Source: Paraktedonobacter carboxidivorans (GTDB lineage: Bacteria; Chloroflexota; Ktedonobacteria; Ktedonobacterales; Ktedonobacteraceae). From it: DNA of 64,000 nt. The DNA lies in assembly GCA_041156125.1 (NCBI GenBank), contig JBEVTI010000006.1:1-64000 (forward strand), in the 5' to 3' direction. The notes under the pieces were generated by a model. The model was not told the origin of the DNA, ran no database searches, and was given only the letters and a program-made list of their open reading frames with translations. The translations under genes were made by a program, and so were the position numbers. Position 1 is the first letter of the stretch; each line of letters opens with the position of its first letter. Below, in pieces: positions 33,950-42,216 of this stretch.

Positions 33950-35239
33950 TTATGACGATTGTATCACAGACGCATATCCCTGGTGCCGTTTATTCCCGCA
34001 TGGACAATTCTGACAATCTTTTGCGCGGCAGGTGCGCTGATAAATATCATGCAGGCCCTGTTGTAAACAGGCTTGCTCAGGTTCCGCTGGCAATTGGAGT
34101 TGCGCGGACATCATGCGGGTAATGTAATTCGAGGGGAGGCCTGGATAAGCCAGATAAATATGCCGGGCCCTGGCTGAAAGAGACGTAGTCTTTTCTAAGG
34201 TCGCTACAGCCACGGCAAAGGGCAGGACAATATTGACCACCAGAATAGCGGTTCGTGTCCGGCTGAGGGGAGAGAAAGCGCCTTGTAGGGCCGCGAGCGT
34301 GGTCTTGAGGTCCGCCTCTTGTTCCAGTATCTGGCGCAGGGTTTGCCAGGCGCCTTGCTCGCGCCAGCGCGTTGCCAGGGTTCGTAGAATACTCAGGCGT
34401 CTGGCGTCAAGTGGCGCAGGTTCTGGAGCTCGACCCTGCGGTACTGGCACTGGTGTTGGGAGACCTAGCAGGCGCAGTCCAGCTGCGCGGAAGAAGGCAC
34501 GATCGCGCCCATAGCCCAGTCCCTCCGCGAGCTCGCCTAACAGGTAGAGATCGTAGCGGTTCCAGTCTGAGCCGGGCAGCGCTTGTGTCTCGATCAGGGC
34601 CTGGCTCAGTGTCTCACACTTCGCGTGGAACCGCTGTAATCCAGCCGCGAGCAGAGTCGATGTGATAGCTTGCGGCGAGAGCGGTGTGTGCTGGCAGGGC
34701 CACACCGAGATCAGTGGTAAACCATACTGACGCGGGAGGTCGAGCAGCGAACAGGTCGGCACAATCTGACCATCCTGGCGGCGCGTGGGAAAAGGGCTGT
34801 CGAGATAATGGACAACGTGGAGGATTACTTGATTATAGCGTGGATCATTCTGGTGTCCATGTGCGAACCAATCACTTGCTCGTAAATGAAACTCCACATC
34901 GCCGACCAGTTCGCGCCCGGTCAGCGTGGGGCCACTCATATCATCGACCAGATCGCTTCCGACCAGGAGAGCATGAGTATCATCCGTGAACGAGTGCGTA
35001 TCTCGCGCGATGCTGGCATGCTGTGTTTGCTGTGTCTCTTGTTGAGAGGCATACGGCAGCAGGCGTAAGACCACGTCGCGCACATCCGGTCCCGCGGGCC
35101 CGCCTGCCTGACCATTGTAGAGCAAGAGGCAACCCTGGCCGTCTTCCAATGTGAGTAGCGCGTATGGTCTTAGCTTCCACCATGCGCGCGCTATATCACG
35201 CTCCTGCTCCAGTCGTTCGCGCATCAGCAGCCTGTTCAA
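33950..35239 (-). CDS. DUF2851-family protein
   Basis: A 429-residue protein with the DUF2851 landmarks VGDVEFHLRASDWFAHGH followed by NQVILHVVHYLD, and a Cys-rich C-terminus (CRAKDCQNCPCGN) that could bind metal. Function of the family is unknown. Its start overlaps the stop of the preceding coiled-coil gene by four bases, so the two proteins are made together. No signal peptide is seen. Confidence 0.8.
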   Translation of the reverse strand: MNRLLMRERLEQERDIARAWWKLRPYALLTLEDGQGCLLLYNGQAGGPAGPDVRDVVLRLLPYASQQETQQTQHASIARDTHSFTDDTHALLVGSDLVDDMSGPTLTGRELVGDVEFHLRASDWFAHGHQNDPRYNQVILHVVHYLDSPFPTRRQDGQIVPTCSLLDLPRQYGLPLISVWPCQHTPLSPQAITSTLLAAGLQRFHAKCETLSQALIETQALPGSDWNRYDLYLLGELAEGLGYGRDRAFFRAAGLRLLGLPTPVPVPQGRAPEPAPLDARRLSILRTLATRWREQGAWQTLRQILEQEADLKTTLAALQGAFSPLSRTRTAILVVNIVLPFAVAVATLEKTTSLSARARHIYLAYPGLPSNYITRMMSAQLQLPAEPEQACLQQGLHDIYQRTCRAKDCQNCPCGNKRHQGYASVIQSS

Positions 35240-35817
35240 GCGGGCTTCAGAGGCTGGCTATGCTCTTGCTGGGCAAGCGGAGTTTTTGCTGTCGTGCTAG
35301 CCTCGCCTGTCAATGGAGACTCTGGCGAAGCTTGCTGATCAGCCTTTTCGTTGGCCGCGGCCTGTCTGGCCTGCCTGGCCTCGAGTAGCGCGGACATAGA
35401 CACGAGCAGTGTTTCTTCCTCTTCCGGGTTCTGCTGAGCAGGTGTTGGAGTAGAAACTGGCGGCTGGAGAAATTGGATGACAGGCCGTTTTTTGGTATCT
35501 TCATCCTCCTCGGATTCCTCTAGCCGTGGGGGAGTCAGGGGTGTGACCTCATCGATAGGCAACTCCAGGTTGAGCACGCGCGCGAGTTCTGCAAGCGTGG
35601 TCTCCTCGCTTAGCGAGGAGTTGCCAGGAGTAGTGCTAGCACCAGCGGCGCTCTCCTGCTCTGCTGCCTGGGCCGCGAGTTGGGCGCGCATAGCTTGCAG
35701 GCGTGCTTCAACCTGCATCACGCGCGCACGCGCCTGAATAAAGCGTGTCATAGTGCTGGTCTGGGCTTTGCGAGCCTCCTCCAGCATTTTCAGAATGAGC
35801 TGGTCCCGTTGCTGCAA
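35236..35817 (-). CDS. Coiled-coil acidic protein of unknown function
   Basis: Not recognised. The 193-residue product has an N-terminal helix likely to form a coiled coil (about 10-55, MTRFIQARARVMQVEARLQA), then an acidic, Pro/Gln/Glu-rich disordered part. The only start I can offer is TTG 35817, or ATG 35787 inside; neither has a clear ribosome site. The gene lies between the phosphoesterase and DUF2851 genes, coupled to the latter by an ATGA overlap, which argues it is real. Confidence 0.6.
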   Translation of the reverse strand: MQQRDQLILKMLEEARKAQTSTMTRFIQARARVMQVEARLQAMRAQLAAQAAEQESAAGASTTPGNSSLSEETTLAELARVLNLELPIDEVTPLTPPRLEESEEDEDTKKRPVIQFLQPPVSTPTPAQQNPEEEETLLVSMSALLEARQARQAAANEKADQQASPESPLTGEASTTAKTPLAQQEHSQPLKPA

Positions 35818-35844
35818 CTTCTTCAGATCTTTCTGTGCTGAAAC

Positions 35845-36831
35845 CTATTTCTTACTTTTTGTCTTCTTCGACTTTAAGCGTTCATCGTCGGGCGTTGGTT
35901 CGGCTGGCACTGGTGTTCGCGACACTGGTAGCAAGGTACGTGAGATAGTCGAAGGGATAACCGCGTTCTGCCGGCGTGCCTGGAGCATAGCGCCAAAGTG
36001 ATGACGATGGTAGAGCTGTTCAGCCTGTGTAGTAAAGAGAGAGCGCTTGGTGATGCGGAGATCGTGCTCGATTTCGATTTCCAGGTAGCCGTTATCTTTT
36101 TTCCCGGAAGTATCGAGAAGCGACCCGGCATTACAACAGAGTAAACGATGGTTCCCGTCCGAGAGATCCCAGACATGGCTGCGGTGAATATGTCCGCAGC
36201 AGAGCAAGTCAACATTCAATTCAATCAGCGTTTGCAGGATATCCGCCGAGCGAGGTACAGTATCGCCGGGCTTGAGCTTTTTCGTGGGTACAGGCAGAAA
36301 ACTATGGTGCGCGCAGAAGATGCGCAGTTCGCCTGGATGGCCGTTAGTAAAATGCTGTGAGGCCAGTTCCATCTGGCGCGTCGTAATCTCGGGTGTGCTA
36401 TGTAAGCCGGTAGCCGCGATCTGGCTATCGCGATAGAAAAATTCCGCGTTCTCGAAATGCTCGAAAAATTTTTCGGTATGGCGGACTTTGTCATTTTCCG
36501 CTTCCTGGCTATCCAATTCATCGAGCACCACCAGCGGCTCCGGGTGAGTCAGAAGGTAGTATTCGAGGTCTTTATAGTCATTCATAGAAGCAGTCACAGT
36601 ACGCGCGGCATCACGGTTACCAGGAATAACCAGGACATGACAGAAGCTTAGATCATCGATAAAGCGCCGCACATAGGCGAATTGCTCATCGCGGCCATCT
36701 CTGGTCAGATCGCCGGTAATCAAGATATAGTCCGGGTGCAAGCTCTCAAACTGGCTGATAGCCCCTTTGAGCATCACATTATTCTCACTTGATTCGCGGT
36801 AATGAATGTCAGAAACATGCAAAATTTTCAC
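35845..36831 (-). CDS. Cytoplasmic calcineurin-like metallophosphoesterase
   Basis: A 328-residue phosphoesterase. Metal-binding motifs are ILHVSDIHYR, ILITGDLTRDG, VIPGNRDA (Arg in place of the usual His of GNHD), IFCAHHSFLP and LLCCGHIHRS. The catalytic body resembles CpdA/Icc and DNA-repair-type enzymes; a basic, disordered tail ends in lysines. GTG 36831 follows AGAGG and gives the standard N-terminus; a longer GTG 36852 frame is less likely. The GNRD variant also occurs in some active relatives, so activity is not excluded. Substrate unknown. Confidence 0.82.
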   Translation of the reverse strand: MKILHVSDIHYRESSENNVMLKGAISQFESLHPDYILITGDLTRDGRDEQFAYVRRFIDDLSFCHVLVIPGNRDAARTVTASMNDYKDLEYYLLTHPEPLVVLDELDSQEAENDKVRHTEKFFEHFENAEFFYRDSQIAATGLHSTPEITTRQMELASQHFTNGHPGELRIFCAHHSFLPVPTKKLKPGDTVPRSADILQTLIELNVDLLCCGHIHRSHVWDLSDGNHRLLCCNAGSLLDTSGKKDNGYLEIEIEHDLRITKRSLFTTQAEQLYHRHHFGAMLQARRQNAVIPSTISRTLLPVSRTPVPAEPTPDDERLKSKKTKSKK

Positions 36832-37041
36832 CGTTATTTGCCTCTTTCGCACCAGCCTCTATGCTTGTTGCTATGTCACAAAATGCTCCATATCCATAGT
36901 GGGATATCTCTCCCGTTCTGTCAAAACATCTTTTGAGAAAGACTCCTCGACACTTCCACGTGTGCGTACACATATGAGCTCGGCGTCGAGTAAAAAATCT
37001 TCTTTTCTATTATAGAATCAAGATCGCCAGATGGAAATATG

Positions 37042-37581
37042 TTAGACGCCCCGTTTACGCAAACTGTTATTCAAACTGAAAGGCCAGCGCCAGGCGCTCA
37101 GGATAATCAGATTCGTAATTAGCACCACGACGGAAAAAGATACGAAATCGTTTAGTGTAAATCCCGTCACACGCTCGACTAGTAGCCAGCGCAAAAACAT
37201 CGCCAGCGGCCAGGTGGCCAGCCAGCAGAGAGCTGTACGGATGAGCATTTTTCCAGGACGTAGAGCGATATCAGCCCGGAAAGCGCCGAGGAAAGGCGCA
37301 ACAAGAAACCAGGCGCCCACGAATGGCAAAGCCACCCAGATCGTCAGGAGGAAATTGACTCCCTTGCTGTGCGCGCTGGTGCCCAGCGAGGCAAAGATCA
37401 GGAAGCAGAGGATATCGCCAGTTACCAGAGAGATCAGGCGTGTTCTAGGCGACATCTCCCGCACGCGGCGGCGTGGACGTGCCTCCTCAACTACAGCGCT
37501 GGACGCATTGGCTTGTGGCTCCTGACTGGCGGGAGCATTTTGCTTTTGTTTGTGCCGGCTTGATCTGCTGGCTTTGGGCAT
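37042..37581 (-). CDS. DUF3054-family membrane protein
   Basis: A 179-residue protein with a charged N-terminus of about 45 residues and four predicted membrane helices (about 52-165: SLVTGDILCFLIFASLG and later ones). It matches the DUF3054 pattern, with GDILCFLIFASLG near the start and PFVGAWFL in the middle. Function unknown. It lies just after the cytochrome c maturation operon in the direction of transcription, but 44 bp beyond ccmD. Confidence 0.72.
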   Translation of the reverse strand: MPKASRSSRHKQKQNAPASQEPQANASSAVVEEARPRRRVREMSPRTRLISLVTGDILCFLIFASLGTSAHSKGVNFLLTIWVALPFVGAWFLVAPFLGAFRADIALRPGKMLIRTALCWLATWPLAMFLRWLLVERVTGFTLNDFVSFSVVVLITNLIILSAWRWPFSLNNSLRKRGV

Positions 37582-37624
37582 AAATATGATGCCTCCTTTG
37601 GATAGCAGAAGTGGCTTTGACCCC

Positions 37625-37783
37625 TTATTTTGTCTCGTGCTGCTGCTCGCGCATCAACTCTTCGATAGCGGCCAGTTCTGTATATACACCATTCATACGT
37701 AGCGCGATAAAACCCAGGTAGATCAACAGGCCGACCCAGGCTATGATATAGGCTATGACAAGAAACGCAAATCCTTGAGGCAT
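37625..37783 (-). CDS. ccmD: CcmD-like small membrane protein
   Basis: A 52-residue protein that I translated by hand. It has one hydrophobic helix (FLVIAYIIAWVGLLIYLGF) followed by a charged helix ending LMREQQHETK. AAGGAG lies 6 bp before ATG 37783, and the gene begins 10 bp after ccmC ends. In System I, CcmD is a short single-helix partner that helps release heme-loaded CcmE from CcmC; size, topology and position fit. Sequence conservation of CcmD is too low for certainty. Confidence 0.78.
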   Translation of the reverse strand: MPQGFAFLVIAYIIAWVGLLIYLGFIALRMNGVYTELAAIEELMREQQHETK

Positions 37784-37793
37784 AATTTTCTCC

Positions 37794-38528
37794 TTATTCC
37801 AGGGTAGCGCGCAGGCGTTGTGCCAGCGTTTGCACGCGCTGTAGTTTGTAGGCTTGAATCATTAAAAGCGCGTAAAGCACGGTAAAGACGGCAAGCGAAA
37901 CCATTAAGGTCAGGACCACCGCTGGGGGAAGCGCGCCGGCCACGCCTACCTCCGCGCTTGGATGCAGGGTGCGCCACCAGTTTACCGATTCGTAAATGAT
38001 CGGCACATCGATGACGCAGATTAGCGCCATCACCGCGCCTGCGCGGGCGCTGGCAGGTGTACGGCCCATATAATTGCGTAGCATCAAATAGCCAATATAG
38101 ACGAACCAGAGAATGAGCGTTGTCGTCAGGCGCGCATCCCAGGTCCACCATGTTCCCCACGTCGTACGGCCCCAGATCGAACCGGTGATCAGGCTCAAGC
38201 TGATAAACAGCGTGCCAATTTCAGCGGCAGCGCGTGCGATCCAGTCCCAGCGCTCATCCTTCTTGAGCAGATAGGCCACGCCAGCCACTGCCATAGTTAT
38301 GAAAGCCAGCATACCAATCCACGAGATTGGCACATGTATGTAAAAGATGCGTTGGGGCTGACCTTCAACTGCATCAGTTGGCGCGTAGAAAAAGGCCATC
38401 CACAGTGTGATCGCTGTACCTACCAGCGTAATCGCGCACAAAATCAACGAGATCAGTGGCAGGCGCGCCTGGACTGACCGTGCAGCGGACGGGACCGCCA
38501 CGGGTGTTGCTTTATTTGCTAAGGCCAT
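37794..38528 (-). CDS. ccmC: Heme-handling protein CcmC
   Basis: A 244-residue protein with six membrane helices. The tryptophan-rich periplasmic motif WGTWWTWDARLT, which holds heme while CcmE binds it, lies around residue 125. AAGGAGG precedes ATG 38528. It stands between ccmB and ccmD in the same direction. Confidence 0.95.
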   Translation of the reverse strand: MALANKATPVAVPSAARSVQARLPLISLILCAITLVGTAITLWMAFFYAPTDAVEGQPQRIFYIHVPISWIGMLAFITMAVAGVAYLLKKDERWDWIARAAAEIGTLFISLSLITGSIWGRTTWGTWWTWDARLTTTLILWFVYIGYLMLRNYMGRTPASARAGAVMALICVIDVPIIYESVNWWRTLHPSAEVGVAGALPPAVVLTLMVSLAVFTVLYALLMIQAYKLQRVQTLAQRLRATLE

Positions 38529-38580
38529 ATCGATGCCTCCTTATTTCCAGGTAGGATCTCGCCAGTTAACCTGATTACTC

Positions 38581-39246
38581 TTATTCTTCAATCACATACT
38601 CAAATAGGATGGTTGACAGGCTGAGAAAGATCACGTCAAAAGCCGCGATCAGGCCCAGCCAGGGCGGTTCATTGGTTGTAACGACCATCAGTGCGCTAGT
38701 CGCGCGCACCGAGGCGATGACGATTGGCACGATCAAGGGAAAAACCAGGATCGGTAACAGAAGCTCGCGTGCCTGGGTGGCCGCGGCCATAGCCGAGAAA
38801 AGCGTGCCTACGCTGGCGATGCCGATGGTTCCCAGCAGAACAATCAATAGCAAGCTGCCGATTGCAAAAGGTACATCAAAAAGAATCGCAAAGACTGGCA
38901 GCGCGACAATTTCGACTACTCCGATAAATAGCACATTGCCCAGGAGCTTGGCAAGATAGATAGCCTTTCGGTCTACTGGACAGAGTAAGAGGCGATCAAA
39001 CGAGCCTTTCTCGCGTTCGGCGGCAACGGTGCGTCCCAGGCCGAGGAGACTGGCGAAGACAAACGCCACCCACAATGCACCCGGAGCGACTGCGGCCTTA
39101 TTATCGACGCGCAGGTCAAAGGCAAAGTTGAAGATGACGAGCACCAGCAGCGCGAAAAGGCCCATGCCGATCCACATCTGTTTGCTGCGCAGTTCGCAGC
39201 GGATATCTTTCCAGAGAATTGTCCAGACCTGGCTGAACAGACTCAC
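38581..39246 (-). CDS. ccmB: Heme exporter permease CcmB
   Basis: A 221-residue inner-membrane protein with about six helices, the permease partner of CcmA in the CcmABCD complex. Characteristic are the early AAEREKGSFDRLLLCPVDR and the hydrophobic PILVFPLIVPIVIAS. The start is GTG, overlapping the ccmA stop by four bases. Confidence 0.92.
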   Translation of the reverse strand: MSLFSQVWTILWKDIRCELRSKQMWIGMGLFALLVLVIFNFAFDLRVDNKAAVAPGALWVAFVFASLLGLGRTVAAEREKGSFDRLLLCPVDRKAIYLAKLLGNVLFIGVVEIVALPVFAILFDVPFAIGSLLLIVLLGTIGIASVGTLFSAMAAATQARELLLPILVFPLIVPIVIASVRATSALMVVTTNEPPWLGLIAAFDVIFLSLSTILFEYVIEE

Positions 39247-39956
39247 CGCACTACCTCCTGGTATGCCTGGCGGATGCTCTCTTCCTCCAGGCTGGCTGTG
39301 GCCTGCTGATAGGCCACGCGGCCATCGCGCAAGATCGCGATCTGGTCACTGCGTTGCATGGCGACCTCCAGATCATGCGTTGTAAAAAGCATAGTTCCAC
39401 CCTGTTCGGTATGTTCCTCTAATAGCTCGTTCAGTAGCGCTCCTCCTTCCTGGTCCAGGCCGGTATCTGGCTCGTCAAGCAGTAGCAATTGCGGAGAGTG
39501 CAGTAGGGCGCGGGCCAGGGCGAGACGTTGCATCTGTCCGCGCGAAAGCGAACTGGCCCGCTCGCGCGCTTTCCTGGTCAGACCGACGCGCGCCAACAGA
39601 TTGGTCGCCCGCGCCTGTGACTGCTCGACGGCGTACATGCGCGCGAAAAAGAGCAGGTTTTCCAGCGCGGTCAGATCATCGTAGAGATAGGGCTGATGGG
39701 CTACGAAGCCCACTTTGCGCCGAATCTCGCGCGTTTGCCGCAGCAGGTCCAGGCCATCAATCGTAATCCTGCCCTCTCCTGGCTGGGAGAGACCAGCCAG
39801 GATACGCAGCAGCGTAGTCTTGCCCGCGCCGTTGGCTCCTAACAAAGCCATGCGCTCGCCCGCTTGAATGCTCAGATCAATACCGCGTAAAATTGGTTTC
39901 ACGCTAAAACTTTTCTTGACACCCAGCATTGCCAGGTAAGGGCTTACAGTGCTCAC
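39243..39956 (-). CDS. ccmA: Heme exporter ATPase CcmA
   Basis: A 237-residue ABC ATPase. Walker A GANGAGKTTLLR, signature LSRGQMQRLALARAL and Walker B LLLLDEPDTGLD, H-loop TTHDLEVAM. With CcmB it powers release of heme-loaded CcmE. The GTG start overlaps the previous stop, giving tight coupling. Confidence 0.93.
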   Translation of the reverse strand: MSTVSPYLAMLGVKKSFSVKPILRGIDLSIQAGERMALLGANGAGKTTLLRILAGLSQPGEGRITIDGLDLLRQTREIRRKVGFVAHQPYLYDDLTALENLLFFARMYAVEQSQARATNLLARVGLTRKARERASSLSRGQMQRLALARALLHSPQLLLLDEPDTGLDQEGGALLNELLEEHTEQGGTMLFTTHDLEVAMQRSDQIAILRDGRVAYQQATASLEEESIRQAYQEVVR

Positions 39957-41332
39957 TTTGCCCCCTTGCCGCTGCTTCTGGCTGTTTTATCTGGCGTCTC
40001 CGCGCTTTTTTCAGCTTGCTTGCTCGCTGGCTGCTCCATCACCTCGCGCAAGCGTGCCTTCAGGCGTGTGCGCTGCTCATAGTACGCCGCTTTCTTTAGC
40101 TTATGGACCTCGTAGGCTTGATCTAGCGCCAACAATTCCTGTAATAATACCTCTTTTGAGGCCAGAACGGTAGCCTTCTTATGTGTTGGAGTCGCGTCCT
40201 TACGGCTGGGCCTATTGGGCTGGCGTTTGCTGTTAGCGGCCTGGCGTCTCCGTGTATTGTAGAGATAAGCGCCAACCCCTACCAGAGCCAGCAGTACGAT
40301 CAACAGCGCGATTAGCCAGATGAGATTGGGATTGAACGAGGGCTGCTGCGCGTTTTTAGTCGGCGTGGGCAGGCCATCCAATTGCGCCTGAATAGTCTTG
40401 CCCGCGCTTAACGTTTTGCCCTCAAAAGAATCATAGGTATCAGATTTGGTGTTGGTTGGCCCCTTCGAGGTCAGATCCGCAGTAGTTGTCAGCACATTTA
40501 TCGGCGTTAGTAACGTCAGCAACACCGTTGGATAAAGAGTCTTATACGTGAAGTGGTAGCCTGTGCCGCTATAGGGTACCTGAAAAGAGAAAGAGAAACG
40601 CGACGTACCAGGTACCACCGCGGCATTGCTGGCGAAACCTGTATCCACCTGTGTACTGGTATAGCCATCGAAGCCCGCGCCCAGCGAGAGCAAGCGCGCG
40701 CCTGTTGGCAGAAAGAAGCTTAGCGCATTGGGTTTGCCATGGCTGGCGTCTAGCTGGCCAACGTAGCTTGTAGTGCCCAGGTTTTCAAAAAAGAAATCCT
40801 CAGAGATCGACAGCATGCCCGTCTGTATATCAGGCTTGCTGATCAGAATAGAGGCCTGTACAACAGCGATATTCTCTACGCTGGTGGTTGCATCATAGAC
40901 CATTAAATCGACCTTCTGATTGGCATTTTTGCTCAAGTCGATCAAGTCGGTTGCATACTGCGCGTTTTGATAGAGTGTGTAGACAGCGTACTGAACCGTT
41001 GTATCGCTCTGGAGCGCGCTAAAGGCGTAGTTGCCTTGAGCGTCGGTTTTAAGCGTGATCAAATCGCTGGCCGTATTGTTCTCAGCCAGTTGGAGGGTCA
41101 CGCTTTGCTCTGCCACTGGTACATTATTATGGCTGCCATTCAGCACCTTCCCGGAGATGTGGCCGGTATTCAATGCAGCAGCACTGGCGCTGGAGCGCGG
41201 GAAGAGTAGAAAGAGCAGCAGCGCGCAGATGGGCAGGAGTGGCAAGCGCGGCCTGGTTCCCTGTCTAAGAGCGAGGATGAGCGTAAGGCGAGGGCCAGCC
41301 TGGCTATTGCGGGAAGAAGCATCAATCTTCAT
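39953..41332 (-). CDS. Exported beta-domain protein with C-terminal CcmI-like coiled segment
   Basis: A 459-residue protein inside the ccm operon. A signal peptide (about 28-50, LLPICALLLFLLFP) precedes a carboxypeptidase-regulatory-like domain (GKVLNGSHNNVPVAEQSVTL). Further beta-rich sequence leads to one helix (about 345-365) and a cytoplasmic tail with LLALDQAYEVHKLKKAAYYE followed by an Arg-rich helix. That tail resembles the heptad pattern of CcmI-type N-termini and of the next protein. It probably helps present apocytochrome c; this is inferred from position and shape. It overlaps its upstream neighbour by 11 bp and ccmA by 4. Confidence 0.72.
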   Translation of the reverse strand: MKIDASSRNSQAGPRLTLILALRQGTRPRLPLLPICALLLFLLFPRSSASAAALNTGHISGKVLNGSHNNVPVAEQSVTLQLAENNTASDLITLKTDAQGNYAFSALQSDTTVQYAVYTLYQNAQYATDLIDLSKNANQKVDLMVYDATTSVENIAVVQASILISKPDIQTGMLSISEDFFFENLGTTSYVGQLDASHGKPNALSFFLPTGARLLSLGAGFDGYTSTQVDTGFASNAAVVPGTSRFSFSFQVPYSGTGYHFTYKTLYPTVLLTLLTPINVLTTTADLTSKGPTNTKSDTYDSFEGKTLSAGKTIQAQLDGLPTPTKNAQQPSFNPNLIWLIALLIVLLALVGVGAYLYNTRRRQAANSKRQPNRPSRKDATPTHKKATVLASKEVLLQELLALDQAYEVHKLKKAAYYEQRTRLKARLREVMEQPASKQAEKSAETPDKTARSSGKGAK

Positions 41333-41681
41333 CGCTATCCTCCTCTAGCTTCTGCGCTGTTTTCAGTTTAAGCAGCTCAGCTTCGATTTCCTCATCGAGT
41401 TCTTTTTCCCGCAGGTGGCGATCTTTCATTTCGGAAAGCGCGCGGTTCATATAGCGCGTGCGCAACGCGCGATAGTCTTTCTCGTTCAGATTGCCCAACT
41501 GAAAATCGAACTCGACCTCTTGCAGAGCCTGGCGTGCGTTCTGTTCACGCTCGCCCAGAGCCCGCGCGTCGGGAGCCGGACTGTGAGTCCGCTCAGCGGT
41601 TCGCCAGTAAAGTGGGTAGAGCACAAAGGCCAGGGCGGCGAGACCCAGGAGTGCCGCGACAGTAAATGAAATGGGTTGCAT
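41322..41681 (-). CDS. Short CcmI-like protein
   Basis: A 119-residue protein with one N-terminal helix (residues 5-24, FTVAALLGLAALAFVLYPLY) and a cytoplasmic coiled coil with LQEVEFDFQLGNLNEKDYRA, the pattern seen after the first helix of CcmI/CycH. The periplasmic TPR part of a full CcmI is absent. It sits between ccmH and the exported beta-domain gene. Confidence 0.75.
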   Translation of the reverse strand: MQPISFTVAALLGLAALAFVLYPLYWRTAERTHSPAPDARALGEREQNARQALQEVEFDFQLGNLNEKDYRALRTRYMNRALSEMKDRHLREKELDEEIEAELLKLKTAQKLEEDSDED

Positions 41682-41685
41682 GTGT

Positions 41686-42216
41686 CTACTGTATCTCCAT
41701 CAGCGGATCTTCGTCCGCCAGTTCTTGTTCCAGTTGAAGTCGATACCCCTCAAGTTCAGGATCGAGTTGTGACTCAGTATTCTCTTGTCCGGTGACGCGC
41801 GTCGTTCTCAATGGGTCCTGCGCTCGCCAGCCACGTGCCACCAGAGTCACCAGCCCCAGACCGAGCAGCAGCAGAGCCACTGGCATGAGCCAGGCCAGTA
41901 GATTAAAGCCCTGCTGCGGTGGAGTAAGCAGGATTTGCTTGCCATAGTGATCAGCGAAATAGCCCAGCACCTGCTGCTCCGACTTGCCCGCCTGCAATTG
42001 CTGGCGAATCACCAGGCGCATCTGTTCCGCGATTGACGCCGCTGAATCCGCCACAGACTCGTTCTGGCAGACAGGACACTTGAGCTGCTCACCGACATCG
42101 TGAACGCGCTGATCCAGTGTCGCCTGCGATGGAAGCGCGACCAGGATATATGACCAGATCGCGCCCACCAGCACAAGCAGAGCGAGCAGAAGGAGCAGGG
42201 AGTGGCGTTGTTTCAT
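41686..42216 (-). CDS. ccmH: Cytochrome c maturation protein CcmH
   Basis: A 176-residue thiol-handling subunit of the apocytochrome-reducing complex. A signal helix (residues 7-28) is followed by the redox motif LKCPVCQNESVADS at about residue 50, and a second helix (about 105-130). The frame opens 258 bp upstream, but ATG 42216 is preceded by AGGAGG and overlaps the ccmF stop as ATGA. Length is that of the short CcmH. Confidence 0.93.
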   Translation of the reverse strand: MKQRHSLLLLLALLVLVGAIWSYILVALPSQATLDQRVHDVGEQLKCPVCQNESVADSAASIAEQMRLVIRQQLQAGKSEQQVLGYFADHYGKQILLTPPQQGFNLLAWLMPVALLLLGLGLVTLVARGWRAQDPLRTTRVTGQENTESQLDPELEGYRLQLEQELADEDPLMEIQ

